Shown here piece by piece: positions 36,664 through 48,975 of a stretch of 64,000 nucleotides of DNA. The position numbers and the translations under genes are program-made. The notes beneath the pieces are model-generated. The model saw only the letters and a program-made list of their open reading frames with translations, was not told the origin of the DNA and ran no database searches. The DNA is from Portunus trituberculatus (taxonomy: Eukaryota > Arthropoda > Malacostraca > Decapoda > Portunidae): assembly GCF_017591435.1 (NCBI RefSeq), contig NC_059304.1:28524020-28588019 (forward strand). Direction: 5' to 3'. Positions within the stretch are counted from its first letter, which is position 1; each line of letters begins with the position of its first letter.

Positions 36664-37367
36664 GAAGGACTCGGTAAAGCCGAGAAAGAAAAAGAAAAGC
36701 TAAAAGATCTAGTTAACAAAGAAGAAGAAAGAGTACAAGACGTGATTAAAAAAGAAGTACAAGCATGGAGAATCCAAGATAAGAATGACAAGGAATCATT
36801 TCAAGAAGTATTTCAAGAACAGTTAAAAGAAAGAGATGAAAATATGACAAGCAAAATGATAGGAGTCCTCAAGAAAAAGAAAATTTAGTAAGAGAAATTG
36901 GAAAAAAGAAGTGTAATTATTTTTGGACTGAAAGAAAAAATGTTAAATATAGACCAAGAAGGGAAAAAGACGAAATGAAATCAGTAAAAGACCTACTAAA
37001 ACATCTGAATGACGAGGATAGACAGAACTTAGAAGAGGAAGTAGAAGAAATCCATAGAATGGGACCATATCAAGAAGGAACAGTGAGACCAATTAAGATA
37101 TTACTAAAATCACAAGCAGCAGCAGAAGAAGTACTATATAGAAAAACGAAACTCAGAGAAACAGAAGGTTGCAAAGATATATATATAAAGAAAAATAGAA
37201 ACGAGGAGGAAAGGAAGAGACACAATGAACTGGTGGCAGAAGCAAGAGAAAAAAATAATGAAAGGTCAGAGGAGGAGAAGAAGGCATTTTTTTGGAGAAT
37301 TATAGGAGACAGGATAAGGAAATGGTATATAAAAGAGAAAGAAGAGAAAAGAATGGAGCAAGTTTAA
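36664..37367 (+). pseudogene. LINE E ORF1 (truncated)
   Basis: Coiled-coil remnant (36664-36890) followed, after a frame change, by the RRM-like core and C-terminus in one frame of 130 codons: MKSVKDLLKHLNDEDRQNL, EEIHRMGPYQEGTVRPIKI, TKLRETEGCKDIYIKKNRN and FFWRIIGDRIRKWYIKE. This frame (36975-37367) is the best-preserved ORF1 core of this subfamily. The 5' part of the coiled coil is missing because of truncation. Confidence 0.82.
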
Positions 37368-37379
37368 CTAAAAATGATA

Positions 37380-40172
37380 AGAACAAGAGATTAAAAATTA
37401 TGTATACAAACATAGATGGGATTTTATCTAGTAAATTAGAATTAAGAGAAAGAAGAACCAGATATTGTATGCCTGGTGGAAACAAAGTTAAATGAGGCAA
37501 TAAAAATAGACATAGATAAAAGGTATAATATATGGAGGAGAGACAGAGTGGGTAAAGGAGGAGGAGGAGTCATGATGATGTTAAGGAAGGAGATAGTGGT
37601 AAATCAAGTGGAGTTTGGGGAAGGAAAATCAGAAATACTGTATGTTAAGATGCATATTAACAAAAGAGTTTAAAATCATTGGAACATATGTGCCACCAAA
37701 AACAAACTCATGTACTAACCAAGAATATAGAAACATGATAGATGACACAATAAGGAGTCTTACAAGAATCATTAAGGAAAGGAGAAAAGTGATATTGGTA
37801 GGAGATTTCAACTGTAAAGAGGTAGACTGGGAAAATTATGAAAGTGTTATGGGGGAAGATGCCTGGGAAGATAGATTCCTGAACCTAATGATAGATAATT
37901 TGATGGTCCAAAGAGTAAAGGAAAACACAAGATTCAGAGGAAACGATGAGCCAGCAAGATTAGACCTAGTTTTACAAGGGATATACCAATTAACGATGAT
38001 ATAAGATACAAGTGCCCATTGGGAAAGAGTGACCATGTAATATTAGAAATGGATATAGAAGAAGGAAAGGAAGATAGAGATGAATCATACAAAGGAGACC
38101 GATTAAATTACAGAAAGGCTGATATTGAGAATCTCAAGAACTATTTTAAAACGTAAACTGGGAGGAGATGGAAAACTCATTAACGGTTCAAGAGAAATAT
38201 AACTTATTTTTGGAAATATACAAAACTGGGGTCAGGAATATGTTCCAAATATAGACCTAAAGAAGAAGGAAAGAAAGATTGGTTTAATGCAAGATGTGCT
38301 AGGGCAAAGGAGAAACGAGATGGAGCATGGAAAAGGTGGAGAAGAAACAGAAATCCAGAAAATAAGGAAAACTTCAAAACAGCAAGAAATGAATATGCTA
38401 AGGTGAGAAAGGAAGAAGAAAAGAACTATGAAAAGGACATTGTCGAAAAATGTAAGGAACAACCAAAATTGTTCTACAGATTCATAAATGGAAAAATAAG
38501 ACAAAAAGAAACAATAGAAAGGTTAAAAGGAGAAACGGAATGGTGGAAGACCCAAAAGTATGGCAGAACTGTTAAATAGTAAATTTCATGAGGTCTTTAC
38601 TAAGGAATCCAAATTTGAAAGACCACAGGGTAATAGAGAGACTGTCCATATGAAAGAGATTAAAGTAACCAAGCTTGAAATAAAAAAGTTGATGACGGAA
38701 TTGGATGAGGAAAAGGCAATGGGACCGGATGAAGTCTCAGGCAGAATACTGAAAGAATGTAGGGAAGAACTAGCAAGTCCAATATACAACATCATAAAAT
38801 AGAAAATGGAACAGTGCCGGTGGAGTGGAAAAGAGCTGAGGTGGTTCCCATATATAAGAGCGGAAGGAAGGAAGAACCTTTAAATTACAGACCGGTATCA
38901 CTAACTAGTGTAATATGCAAGATGTGTGAAAAAGTAATAAAGAAGCAATGGATTGAGTTTCTTGAAGACAACAAAATATCAAATAGCCAATTTGGTTTTA
39001 GAAAAGGTCGGTCATGTGTGACAAATTTATTGAGTTTCTACTCTAGAATAGTTGATAAAGTACAAGAAAGAGAGGGATGGGTTGACTGTATTTATTTAGA
39101 TCTAAAAAAGGCTTTTGATAAAGTGCCACATGAAAGATTACTATGGAAGTTAGAGGAGAAGGGTGGCTTAAAAGGAAGCACATTGAGATGGATGAAGAAT
39201 TACTTTAGGGGGAGAGAAATAAGGACGATAGTTAAAGATATGAAGTCCAAGTGGAGAACAGTAGACAGCGGAGTGCCACAGGGTCAGTATTGGCACCAAT
39301 ACTTTTTCTCGTATATATAAATGACATGCCAGAGGGAGTGAACAGCTACATAAATCTGTTTGCGAACAATGCGAAACTGTGCAGAGTCATTAAACAAAAA
39401 GAGGATTGTGAAATACTACAGGAAGACTTAAACAAGATCTGGAAATGGAGCAAAAAATGGGAGATGGAATTCAATGTGGACAAAAGCCATGTCATGGAAA
39501 TGGGAAAGACGACCAGTGGGAATCTATAAGATGGGAGATGGAGTAGAACTAGAAAAAGTAAAAAAGGAAAAGGACTTGGGAGTGACAATGGAAGAAAATA
39601 ATCAACCCGTAAGCCATATTGATAGAATTTTCAGAGAGACGTATAATTTGCTAAGGAATATTGGAGTAGCATTTCACTATATGGACAAGGAAATGATGAA
39701 GAAATTGATAAGTACTAAAATAAGACCTAGATTGGAATATGCAGGAGTTGTGTGGACTCCCCATAAAAGAAACACATAAGAAAATTAGAGAGACTACAAA
39801 AATGGCTACAAGAATGGTTCCAGAATTTAAAGGGATGGCATATGAGGAGAGACTAAAGGCAATGGATCTACCAACCTTGGAGCAGAGAGAGAGAGGGGAT
39901 CTGATACAAGTTTATAAATTGATTAATGGAATGGATGAAGTGGATAATGAGAAACTGATCCTGAGAGAAGAATATGACATTAGAAGCACAAGATCGCATA
40001 GTAAGAAACTAAGGAAGGGATGATGTCTGAGAGATGTTAAAAAATTTAGTTTCCCGCAAACATGTGTTGAGACTTGGAACAGTTTGAGTGAGGAAGTGGT
40101 GTCAGCAAAGAGTGTGCATAATTTTAAAGAAAAATTGGATAAGTGTAGATATGGAGACGGGACCACACGAGC
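37380..40172 (+). pseudogene. LINE E ORF2 (EN-RT), frameshifted, catalytic FADD mutated
   Basis: Endonuclease: IMYTNIDGILSSKLELRE, YVPPKTNSCTNQEY, VGDFNCKEVDWENY, KSDHVILEM region (37400-38100). RT: DEEKAMGPDEVSGRILKEC, VEWKRAEVVPIYKSGRK, RPVSLTSVICKMC, FGFRKGRSCVTNL (38560-39060), then GVPQGSVLAPILFLVYIND. The catalytic loop reads FANNAKL (39360-39375) where relatives have FADDAKL, so both metal-binding aspartates are changed. C-terminal arm to 40172. At least eight frame changes. Dead copy. Confidence 0.85.
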
Positions 40173-40208
40173 ATAAAGCCCAGGCCCTGTAAAACTACAA
40201 CTAGGTAA

Positions 40209-40211
<3 letters not shown>

Positions 40212-40254
<43 letters not shown>
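40212..40254. repeat. (AC)n tail of LINE E / 5' junction of LINE F
   Basis: 43 bp of AC. LINE F begins directly after with AGGAGGAGGGAAAAGACC. Confidence 0.96.
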
Positions 40255-40255
<1 letters not shown>

Positions 40256-43200
40256 AGGAGGGAAAAGACCTAGTACAAGAAATAGAGGACTTCCATAGAA
40301 TTGGAAAGTTCACAAGAGAAGGTATGAGGCCAATAAGAATCAAACTTAAGTCACAAAAGGATGTAGATGAATTGGTGGAGAAGTCATGGAGGCTAGCCCA
40401 GCAGGAAACAACAAGGAAGATTTGGTTGAGAAGAGATCTCGGTGAAAAGGAAAGAGAAATGTTAAATGAGTTGAGAAAGGAGGCTTTGAAAAAATGAAGA
40501 GAGGACAGAAGAGGAGAAGAAAGAGTTTTTCTGGAGAATCTTGGATATGAGACTGAGGAAGTGGTTCATAACCCAGAAAAGTACAGCAAGAAAGGACTAA
40601 AGAAACTTACGATGAGCGGAATGTAATGTATTCCAACATAAATGGAGTGATATCGGGATTTTAGAACTCAACGATTACTTGAGGGACAAGAACCCAGATA
40701 TTGTGGGTCTTACTGAAACAAAACTGAGAGAGGGAGAAGACCTGATGATGGTTGGAGAAGGAAATATAATGTTTGGAAAAGAAATAGAGTAGGTAAGATG
40801 GGAGGAGGAGTGATGTTGCTGGTTAAAAAAGATATAAAGGTGGATCAAGTGAAAGAAGGTATGGGAAAGGCAGAAGTGCTAAAGATCAGATCAGAAACTA
40901 ATGAAGGAAAAAGAGGCACTACATAGTGGTGTACGTACCACCTAAGACAAATGCATGGTCAGTACAGGAATATGAAGAAATGATAAGTGATACAGGAACA
41001 TGTCTGGAAGAAATGTTGGGTGGCTGTGAACGAACTATAATGATGGGAGATTTTAATTGTAAAGAGGTGTGTTGGGAGGACTGGTCAATGGAAGGATCAG
41101 AGACAACATGGGGAAATACACTATTGACACTGGCAATGGAAAATGTGTTAACTCAGTGGGTCAAAGAAGATACTAGGTTTGGAGGAGAGGAGCATCGTCA
41201 AGACTGGACTTGGTCTTTAGTACAGAGCCAATGGTCATTGAGGAGATGAGGGTGGAGTGCCCTTTAGCAAAGAGTGATCATGCAGTTTTGGAGTTCAAGG
41301 TGATAGATGAAGAGAAATCTAGAAGAAATGAAGAATATAAAGTGGGAAGATGGAATTATGCCAAGACAGATTTTGGAAACCTAAAGAAATTCTTTCAAGA
41401 GACAAATTGGATGAAATTCAAGAGTGCTAAGGAGCAAATGAAAAGTGGAAGGAATTTATAAAATATACAAAGAAGGTGAGAAAAATTTGTACCAATAAGA
41501 CAACATAGAGAAGTTGGAAAGCAGGACTGGTTTAACGATAGATGTGAAAAGGCTAGAACAAGAAAAGAGGATGCATGGAAGAGGTGGAGAAGGAAAAGAC
41601 GGATTAAGCAGTGGGAAAGTTACAAAAGAGCAAGAAATGAATATGTGTTGATTAGAAGAGAAGAAAGAAAGAAACAAGAAAAGGATATAATTGATAAATG
41701 TAAAGACCAACCAAGGCTTTTTACAGACATGTGAACAACAACATCAAAAATAGAGAAAGTATTGAAAGTTTAGAAGTAAATGGAGTATGCAGTGAAGATC
41801 CCAGGAAATGGCAGAGGCTATGAATGGATGCTTTCGGAAGGTATTCACAAAGGAGACTGCTTTTGACAAACCACTGGTAATGGAACAGAAAGGGATTATG
41901 AAGGAGTTTCAAGTAACTGTGGAGGAGATCAAGAATATGATGGGGAGTTTAGAAGTGAGAAAAGCTGTGGGACCTGATGGGGTATCAGGATGGATTTTAA
42001 GAGAATGCAGGAGCAACTGGCAGAAAAAGTTTGTGAAGTAATTGATGCCTCATTAAGGGAAGGTGTAGTGCCCCAAGACTGGAAAAGAGCTAACATTGTC
42101 CCAATCTATAAATCAGGTAACAAGAGAGACCCATTGAACTATAGACCAGTGTCACTTACAAGTGTGGTAGCTAAGATGTGTGAGAGGGTGGTGAAGAATA
42201 GATGGACAGACTTCTTGGAGAAAAATGACATACTTTGTGAGTGTCAATTTGGTTTTAGAAAAGGGCGTTCATGCACGACAAACCTGATATGTTACTATTC
42301 GAGGGTGATAGATGTAATACAGGAAAGAGATGGTTGGGCTGATGGAATATATCTGGATTTAAAAAGGCCTTTGATAAGGTACCACACGGAGACTGATCTG
42401 GAAACTTGAAATGGTAGGAGGAGTGCATGGCAGTTTACTAAAATGGATGGAAGACTTTTGGTAGGAAGAGAAATGAGAACAATAATTAAGGACAGACCAT
42501 CAGAATGGGGCTTGGTGGAGAGTGGAGTTCCACAGGGATCAGTGTTGGCACCAGTAATGTTCGCGGTCTACATAAATGACATGGTGGATGGGGTGTCCAG
42601 TTATGTGAGCCTATTTGCAGACGATGCAAAATTGTTAAGAAAAGTGAGATGTGACAAAGATTGCGAACTACTCCAGGAAGACTTGGACAGAATATGGAAA
42701 TGGAGCTGTACATGGCAAATGGAGTTCAACACGACAAAATGCAAGAAAATAGAGTTTGGCAAGAGTGAAAGAAGAATCAGGAGTATGTACAAGATAGGAA
42801 ATGAAGACATAAAACCAGTCATGAAGAAAAGACCTTGGGGTGACAATTACCAATGACCTATCGCCAGAGAGACATATAAACAAAATAATTGGAGAAGTAT
42901 TGAACTTATTGAGGAACATAAGAGTGGCGTTCAGATATTTAGATGAAGAAATGATGAAGAAAATAATTACTGCAATGATAAGACCGAGGCTTGAATATGC
43001 AACAATACAGTGGGCTCGAACTTAAAGAAACACATAAGGAAACTAGAGAAAGTACAGAGGGCTGCAACAAAATGGTGCCTGACTTAAGAGATTTGACTTA
43101 TGAAGACAGACTGAAAAGAATGCAACTTCCGACCCTGGAAAACAGAAGAGAAAGGGAGACCTGATAGCAATATACAGAGTGATGATTGGCATGGAAAAAT

Positions 43201-43420
43201 GGATAGGGAAGATCTGTGTATGTGGAATGAAAGAATGTCGAGAGGGCATGGGAAAAACTAAAATGGCCACTTATAGGAGAGATGTGAAAAATATAGCTTC
43301 CTCATAGAAGGGTGGAAGCATGGAATAGTTTAGACGTGGAAGTGGTCAACGCAAGGAATATTCATGATTTTAAGAAAAAGCTGGACATTAATAGATATGG
43401 AGACGGGACAACACGAGCAT
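40255..43420 (+). pseudogene. LINE F ORF1 end and ORF2, frameshifted
   Basis: ORF1 core: VQEIEDFHRIGKFTREGMR, IRIKLKSQKDVDELVEK, then an FFWRILDMRLRKW end (to about 40570). Endonuclease: VYVPPKTNAWSVQEYEEM, MMGDFNCKEVCWEDW, AKSDHAVLEFKV (40926-41330). RT: VRKAVGPDGVSGWILREC, DWKRANIVPIYKSG, RPVSLTSVVAKMCERVV, FGFRKGRSCTTNL (41808-42300), GVPQGSVLAPVMFAVYIND and the intact FADDAKLLRKV (42610-42645). C-terminal arm to 43420, ending in a YGDGTTRA motif shared with other copies. Seven or more frame changes, mostly single bases in homopolymers. Confidence 0.85.
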
Positions 43421-43462
43421 AGCTCTTTTCCGTATGTTACAATTAGGTAAATACAATTAGGT

Positions 43463-43466
<4 letters not shown>
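40255..43466 (+). mobile_element. LINE F: 5'-truncated CR1-like LINE, near-twin of LINE J
   Basis: Starts in ORF1 (40255, equal to 59647 of LINE J) and runs to ACAATTAGGTAAATACAATT and an AC tail. Nearly identical to LINE J over 3.2 kb, including several shared one-base deletions. A different subfamily from LINEs D/E/I. Confidence 0.9.

Positions 43467-43496
<30 letters not shown>
43467..43496. repeat. (AC)n tail of LINE F / 5' junction of LINE G
   Basis: 30 bp of AC followed immediately by CTGAGAGAAGACATGTGG of LINE G. Confidence 0.95.
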
Positions 43497-43498
<2 letters not shown>

Positions 43499-43630
43499 AG
43501 AGAAGACATGTGGACGGAAGAAGAAAATACCTATGGTATTACAGGGTAACTCTAAATTAGTGTCCGAATGTCCTACTGTCTCTTGGTGTTGAAAGTGAGT
43601 GATATGGAGAGTGTTCCCTGAGAGGAGTGG

Positions 43631-45490
43631 ATGGTGATCGTTTTGGCCATAATGCTGACAATAACAAAATGGTGTAGGAAACTAGAGACTTTGAAGGTTT
43701 ATTACTACACAAAAGGACTGCAGAAACTTGATATGGATGCAAGAATCCAGGCACTGGAAAGTAAGTTCCTAAACATTTCATCAATAGAAGAAAAACTGGA
43801 TAGAGTTCTAGCCGAGAATGATTAGTTTAAAAAAGAGATCTATTTGGTAACGCTAGCAAATAAAGAGCTATTGAAGGAAAAAGTAGAGTGGAGAAAGAAA
43901 ACCAAGAACTAAGGAAACAATGTGAAGAAATGAAGGCTAAACTCATGGAAATGGAGATGAAAATATCCGAAGGGGACTTGAAGAAAGAGGAATGTCTTAA
44001 TCTAATTGATACCAGGATGAAAGAAGTGAACCATGAACATCAGGAGGTACAAAGGTCCTTTAGGAAGATAGTAAAAAAGCAGGAAGAGGAAAATAAAGGG
44101 ATTATGCAGAGGGAAATGGTAAAGGCAGTAAAGGAAAATGAGTATGTGGCGAGAGATATTGCTGAAAAGAAAAATGTGTGATCATAATAGGATTGAGGAG
44201 AAACTAACAGGAACTGGCAGGACAGGAGGATAAGGAAAATGACAAGATTAAGTCTTTACTGAACAAGATCTCTGTGGAAGAAGAGGACATATGCTGAGGT
44301 AGAAGAAAGTGTGAGATTGGGAGCTTTTGAGGAAGGCAAGAATAGACCATTGAAATTGAAATTAAAGTCTCAGGTGGCAGCGGAGGCCTTGTTGAGGAGG
44401 GCTTGGAAACTTAAGGACTCTGAGGAAACCAAAACAATTTACATAAGAAGAAATATGTCACAAGATGAGAGAATGAAAATGAAAGAGCTTGTATCTGAAG
44501 TGAAAGAGAGGAATGATGAAAGAACAGAGGAGGGATAGACCAAGTTTTTTTGGAGGATGAGAAATGGGAGGCTAAAGAAGTGGTGGATAAAACAGACGGA
44601 ATAGGCATTACATGGAAGAATGAGACTAGGAATGGAATAAAAGTGACTTACACGAACATAGATGGATTTCTGTCTAAGAGGCTAGAATGTATGGATTACC
44701 TAAGAAATAAGAAGACATAATGTGTAGTGGAAACAAAGCTAAGGGAAATAAAGCTAGACTGGTTTGTTGAAAACACTACAAAGTATGGAGAAATGATAGA
44801 AAAAATAAAGGAGGTGGTGGTATAATGGTTCTTACTAAGGAAGATCTGATAGTGAAGGAGGTGAACTACAGTAAGAGAAATGAGGAAGTGATAAGTATGC
44901 TTATAACAGATGGCAAGAGGGACATTAATATAATAACAGTATACATACCACCCAGAACCAGTGCTTGGGAATATGAACAGTAAAAAAGCAGGAAGAGGAA
45001 AATAAAGGGATTACGCAGAGGGAAATGGTAAAGGCAGTAAAGGAAAATGAGTATGTGGCGAGAGATATTGCTGAAAAGAAAAATGTGTGATCATAATAGG
45101 ATTGGGAGGAAACTAACAGGAACTGGCAGGACAGGAGGATAAGGAAAATGACAAGATTAAGTCTTTACTGAACAAGATCTCTGTGGAAGAAGAGGACTTA
45201 TATGCTGAGGTAGAAGAAAGTGTGAGATTGGGAGCTTTTGAGGAAGGCAAGAATAGACCATTAAAATTGAAATTAAAGTCTCAGGTGGCAGCGGAGGCCT
45301 TGTTGAGGAGGGCTTGGAAACTTAAGGACTCTGAGGAAACCAAAACAATTTACATAAGAAGAAATATGTCACAAGATGAGAGAATGAAAATGAAGAGCTT
45401 GTAACTGAAGTGAAAGAGAGGAATGATGAAAGAACAGAGGAGGAAAAGACCAAGTTTTTGGAGGATGAGAAATGGGAGGCTAAAGAAGTG
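43631..45490 (+). pseudogene. LINE G ORF1 with duplicated C-terminal part
   Basis: Coiled-coil region (MDARIQALESKFLNISSIE, then QELRKQCEEMKAKLMEMEM to 44181) is followed by the RRM-like core with VRLGAFEEGKNRPLKLKLK and KTIYIRRNMSQDERMKMKE. Because of the tandem duplication the core occurs twice (44311-44538 and 45183-45404). Stops and frame changes break both. Role as for other LINE ORF1 proteins. Confidence 0.8.
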
Positions 45491-45896
45491 GTGGATAAAA
45501 CAGACGGAATAGGCATTACATGGAAGAATGAGACTAGGAATGGAATAAAAGTGACTTACACGAACATAGATGGATTTCTGTCTAAGAGGCTAGAATGTAT
45601 GGATTACCTAAGAAATAACGAACCGGACATAATGTGTGTAGTGGAAACAAAGCTAAGGCCGAAATAAAGCTAGACTGGTTTGTTGTAAAACACTACAAAG
45701 TATGGAGAAATGATAGAAAAATAAAGGAGGTGGTGGTATAATGGTTCTTACTAAGGAAGATCTGATAGTGAAGGAGGTGAACTATAGTAAGAGAAATGAG
45801 GAAGTGATAAGTATGCTTATAACAGATGGCAAGAGGGACATTAATATTATAACAGTATACATACCACCCAGAACCAGTGCTTGGGAATATGAACAG
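44071..45896. repeat. 0.9 kb tandem duplication within LINE G
   Basis: Unit 1 is 44071-44979 and unit 2 is 44980-45896. Both begin GTAAAAAAGCAGGAAGAGGA and end with CATACCACCCAGAACCAGTG...GAACAG. Unit 2 continues normally into the endonuclease. The units differ by several single-base indels and a lost GAACCGGAC segment in unit 1, so they have diverged since duplication. Confidence 0.93.
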
Positions 45897-48290
45897 TACC
45901 AAATGGTGATGAGAAATACTCTAGACAGAATGAAGCAAGAACTCATCAGAAAGGATAGAGTGATGATAGTTGAGACTTTAATTGCAAAGAAATAGTGTGG
46001 GAAGACTACGAAGTGGTGAATGGTGGTGAGTGGGCAGAAGAATTGTTAAAGGTAGCAACAAATAACTTGATGACACAGTGGGTGAGATCACCAACAAGGT
46101 GCAGGGGACAAGATGTTGCAGCAAGGTTGGATTTGGTATTTACCAGGGAATCTCTAAAAGAGGAAATTGAACATGAAAGTCCCTTGGGGAAAAGCGATCA
46201 TGATGTCCTAAGCTTTGAGCTGGATACAGAATTAAGCACGAATAAGATTGTGGAACACAGGGAGGAAAAATTAAATTATATTAGGGCAAATTATAACCAT
46301 ATAAGGGAGTTCTTTAATGAAATTGACTGGTCCGTGGTATACCAGGAAAGGGATATGCAATTGAAATACGATAAATTTATGGATTTGTATAACTCTGCTG
46401 TGAAAAGTTTGTGCCATATTACAGAAAGAGGACTTTAAATAATAAACAGTGGTTTAATAGAAATTGTGAAGAAGCAAAAAAGAACAAAGAAAAGGCATGG
46501 AAGAAACTTAAGAAAAACAGTGATGTATTATCAAGGAAGGCTACAAAACAGCAAGGAATAGATATGTTGAAGTAAGGAGAACAGCACAGAAGGAATATGA
46601 ACAGAGGGTGGTGGAAAACTGTGATAGTGACCCAAAATGTTTTACAAATTCATAAATGGAAAACTAAATAAAAGGGAGGCAATAGAAAAGGTAAAAACAG
46701 GAAGAAGTATATGAAGATGCTGGAGATATAGCTGAAATTTTGAACGACAACTTTTGCAAAGTGTTTACAAAGGAGGAGCATTTTATGGGAGGAAGGCCTA
46801 TGGAAATAAAGCAAATGCAGGACATCATGGTTACTAAGGAAGATGTAAGGAAAATTATAAGCAATCTGGATATTAATAAATCAATGGGGCCTGATGGCAT
46901 ATCTGGGAGGTTGCTAAATGAATGTAAGGATCAATTGTTGAACCCCGTATTTGATATTGTGGAAACCTCCATACGAACAGGATTAGTCCCGAAAGAGTGG
47001 AAAAGAGCTGACATTGTGCCTATATATAAGAATGGTAGTAGAATGGAACCGCTAAATTATAGACCAGTATCGTTGACTAGTATATTGTGCAAGGTATGTG
47101 AAGAAGTAATTAAAGCTAAGTGGAGTGAGTATCTAGAAAGTGAAAACATTCTGAGTGAAAGGCAGTTTGGTTTCAGAAAAGGAAGATCGTGTGTATCCAA
47201 TTTATTATGTTTTTATTCAAGAGTGACTGACATACTACAACATAGAGAGGGATGGGTGGATGCTATCTACCTGGACTTGAGAAAGGCCTTTGATAAAGTA
47301 CCACACAATAGACTGATGTGGAAACTAAAGATGATTGGAGGAGTAAATGATAAACTAGCAAAATGGATGGAAAATTACTTAATGGGAAGAGAAATGAGAA
47401 CAGTGGTGAGAGGAAGGAAGTCCGAGTGGAAGAAGGTAACCAGTGGAGTTCCACAAGGGTCAGTGCTGGGTCCCATCATGTTTTTGATTTATGTTAATGA
47501 TATGCCAGTAGGAATTGACAGTTATATGAACATGTTTGCGGACGATACTAAAATTATGAGGAGAGTAAAGAATGTGGAAGATTGTAACAAGTTACAGGAA
47601 GATCTTGATAAAATATATGAGTGGAGTAAAGAGTGGCAGATGGAATTTAATATAGACAAGACCCATGTTATGAAAATGGGAAGAAGTAGATACAGACCAA
47701 ACAGGGATTACAGGCTGGGTGATGAGAAAATTAAAGAGACCAATGAGGAGAAAGACTTAGGAGTAACCGTGCAAAACACTTTGTCACCGGAGAAACACAT
47801 TAACAAGATTTTTTGAAAACATACAACATGCTTCAAAATATTGGCCTTGCATTCCACTACCTAGATGAAGGAATGATGAAGAAGATATTATGTACCTTAA
47901 TAAGACCCCAGTTAGAATATGCAGCATGTGTCTGGTCACCGCATATGAAGAAAAATGTGAAGAAGGTAGAAAGGGTACAGAGGCTGGCAACAAGGATGGT
48001 ACCAGGACTCAGGAGTTAGACTATGAGGAAAGACTGAGGAAGCTGGGGCTGACCACATTAGAAGAGAGAAGAACAAGAGGAGACATGATAACTATGTATA
48101 AATTGGTGAACAAGATTGACATACTGGATAGAGAGTTGATAAAGGTGACCACAAGTAATCATCTCCGAGGACATGGAAAAAGCTAATAAAGGACATCTGT
48201 CTAAATGACGTGAGAAAATACAGTTTCCGCATCGTAGCATTGATAAGTGGAATAAACTGAGCAGTGATGTCGTTGACGTGTGTGTGTCAA
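45540..48290 (+). pseudogene. LINE G ORF2 (EN-RT) with a long intact RT frame
   Basis: Endonuclease: VTYTNIDGFLSKRLECMDY, DIMCVVETKL, TVYIPPRTSAWEYEQY, then GDFN destroyed by a frameshift near 45970, and LDLVFTRES, KSDHDVLSF (45995-46438). RT: one frame of 358 codons (46740-47816) containing NKSMGPDGISGRLLNEC, WKRADIVPIYKNGS, RPVSLTSILCKVC, FGFRKGRSCVSNL, GVPQGSVLGPIMF and the catalytic FADDTKIMRRV. C-terminal arm with RVQRLATRMVPGL and TLEERRTRGDMITMYKLVNK. The RT palm and fingers look functional; flanking frameshifts make the whole ORF2 non-functional. Confidence 0.86.
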
Positions 48291-48374
48291 TCAGATGAAA
48301 GAGATATGACAGGAATGGACAAGGAGACAGGACACAGAGAGCTTAGCTGGGCCCTGTAATACACAAATAGGTAA

Positions 48375-48375
<1 letters not shown>

Positions 48376-48421
<46 letters not shown>
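48376..48421. repeat. (AC)n tail of LINE G / 5' side of a SINE
   Basis: 46 bp of AC after GGTAAATA. Confidence 0.96.
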
Positions 48422-48423
<2 letters not shown>

Positions 48424-48652
48424 GAGTGTGTTAGAGACACAATTGAGAGGGTGGGTTGAGTCCTAAAGCGGGAGGAAATGGACAAGAATGGGTAGTTTAT
48501 AGCAATAAATAGGTGGGATGTAATCAGGGATTGTGGCTTCACTTTGGTGTGTGGATGTTTTGTGGTCTCAGTCTATGAAGATTGGATGAGCTCTGAGTGT
48601 AATGGGGAAGACTGGCTGGGTGACCAGCATGTGACCATGGTGGTGAATTACA
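48422..48652 (+). mobile_element. tRNA-derived SINE, diverged copy lacking a clear head
   Basis: Follows the LINE G tail. The 3' half is clear: AGCAATAAATAGGTGGGATG, GGGATTGTGGCTTCACTTTG, GATGAGCTCTGAGTGTAATG, GACTGGCTGGGTGACCAGC and GTGGTGAATTACACA match the SINE at 24.6 kb. The first about 60 bp are too diverged to show A and B boxes. LINE H begins directly after ACACA. Confidence 0.75.
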
Positions 48653-48975
48653 CATGGAGCGCAGCCGTCGAGCAGGATACATGGTTCTGAGCAGCTCACA
48701 GAGATTACTAGAAAAGGGGTTGGACTCAGGCCTAGACGTATGTACAGGGATAGAGGGGGCCATAGGTTTTTCTATCTCCAAGTTGAATAAGTGTTAGATC
48801 ACATATAAGGAATGAATAATGAGAGAGAGATGGAACCAAGATGCTGAAGATGGCGGAATAAAAACATACGCAGAGTGATAACCAATGCTTTATAGAAACA
48901 CCTATTGGTTTAAGGAAACTGACTGATGATACCATGGAAAAGGATTTCTTGGGTTTCAGGGATTAATGAGGTAAT

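Larger units (their letters stand above)
36656..40211 (+). mobile_element. LINE E: 5'-truncated CR1-like LINE
   Basis: Starts inside ORF1 (GAAGGACTCGGTAAAGCCGA) directly after the short AC tail of LINE D (AAATACACACA) and runs to AACTACAACTAGGTAAATAC plus a 43 bp AC tail. About 3.55 kb. Very similar to LINE I (53718-57455) along its whole length, including shared small deletions. Confidence 0.9.
43497..48375 (+). mobile_element. LINE G: CR1-like LINE with an internal 0.9 kb tandem duplication
   Basis: 4.88 kb, which without the duplicated 909 bp equals the 4.0 kb of full-length LINEs H and J, so the 5' end is probably complete. ORF1 from about 43631, ORF2 to about 48290, 3' end AATACACAAATAGGTAAATA and AC tail. 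Subfamily shared with LINE C. Confidence 0.9.
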
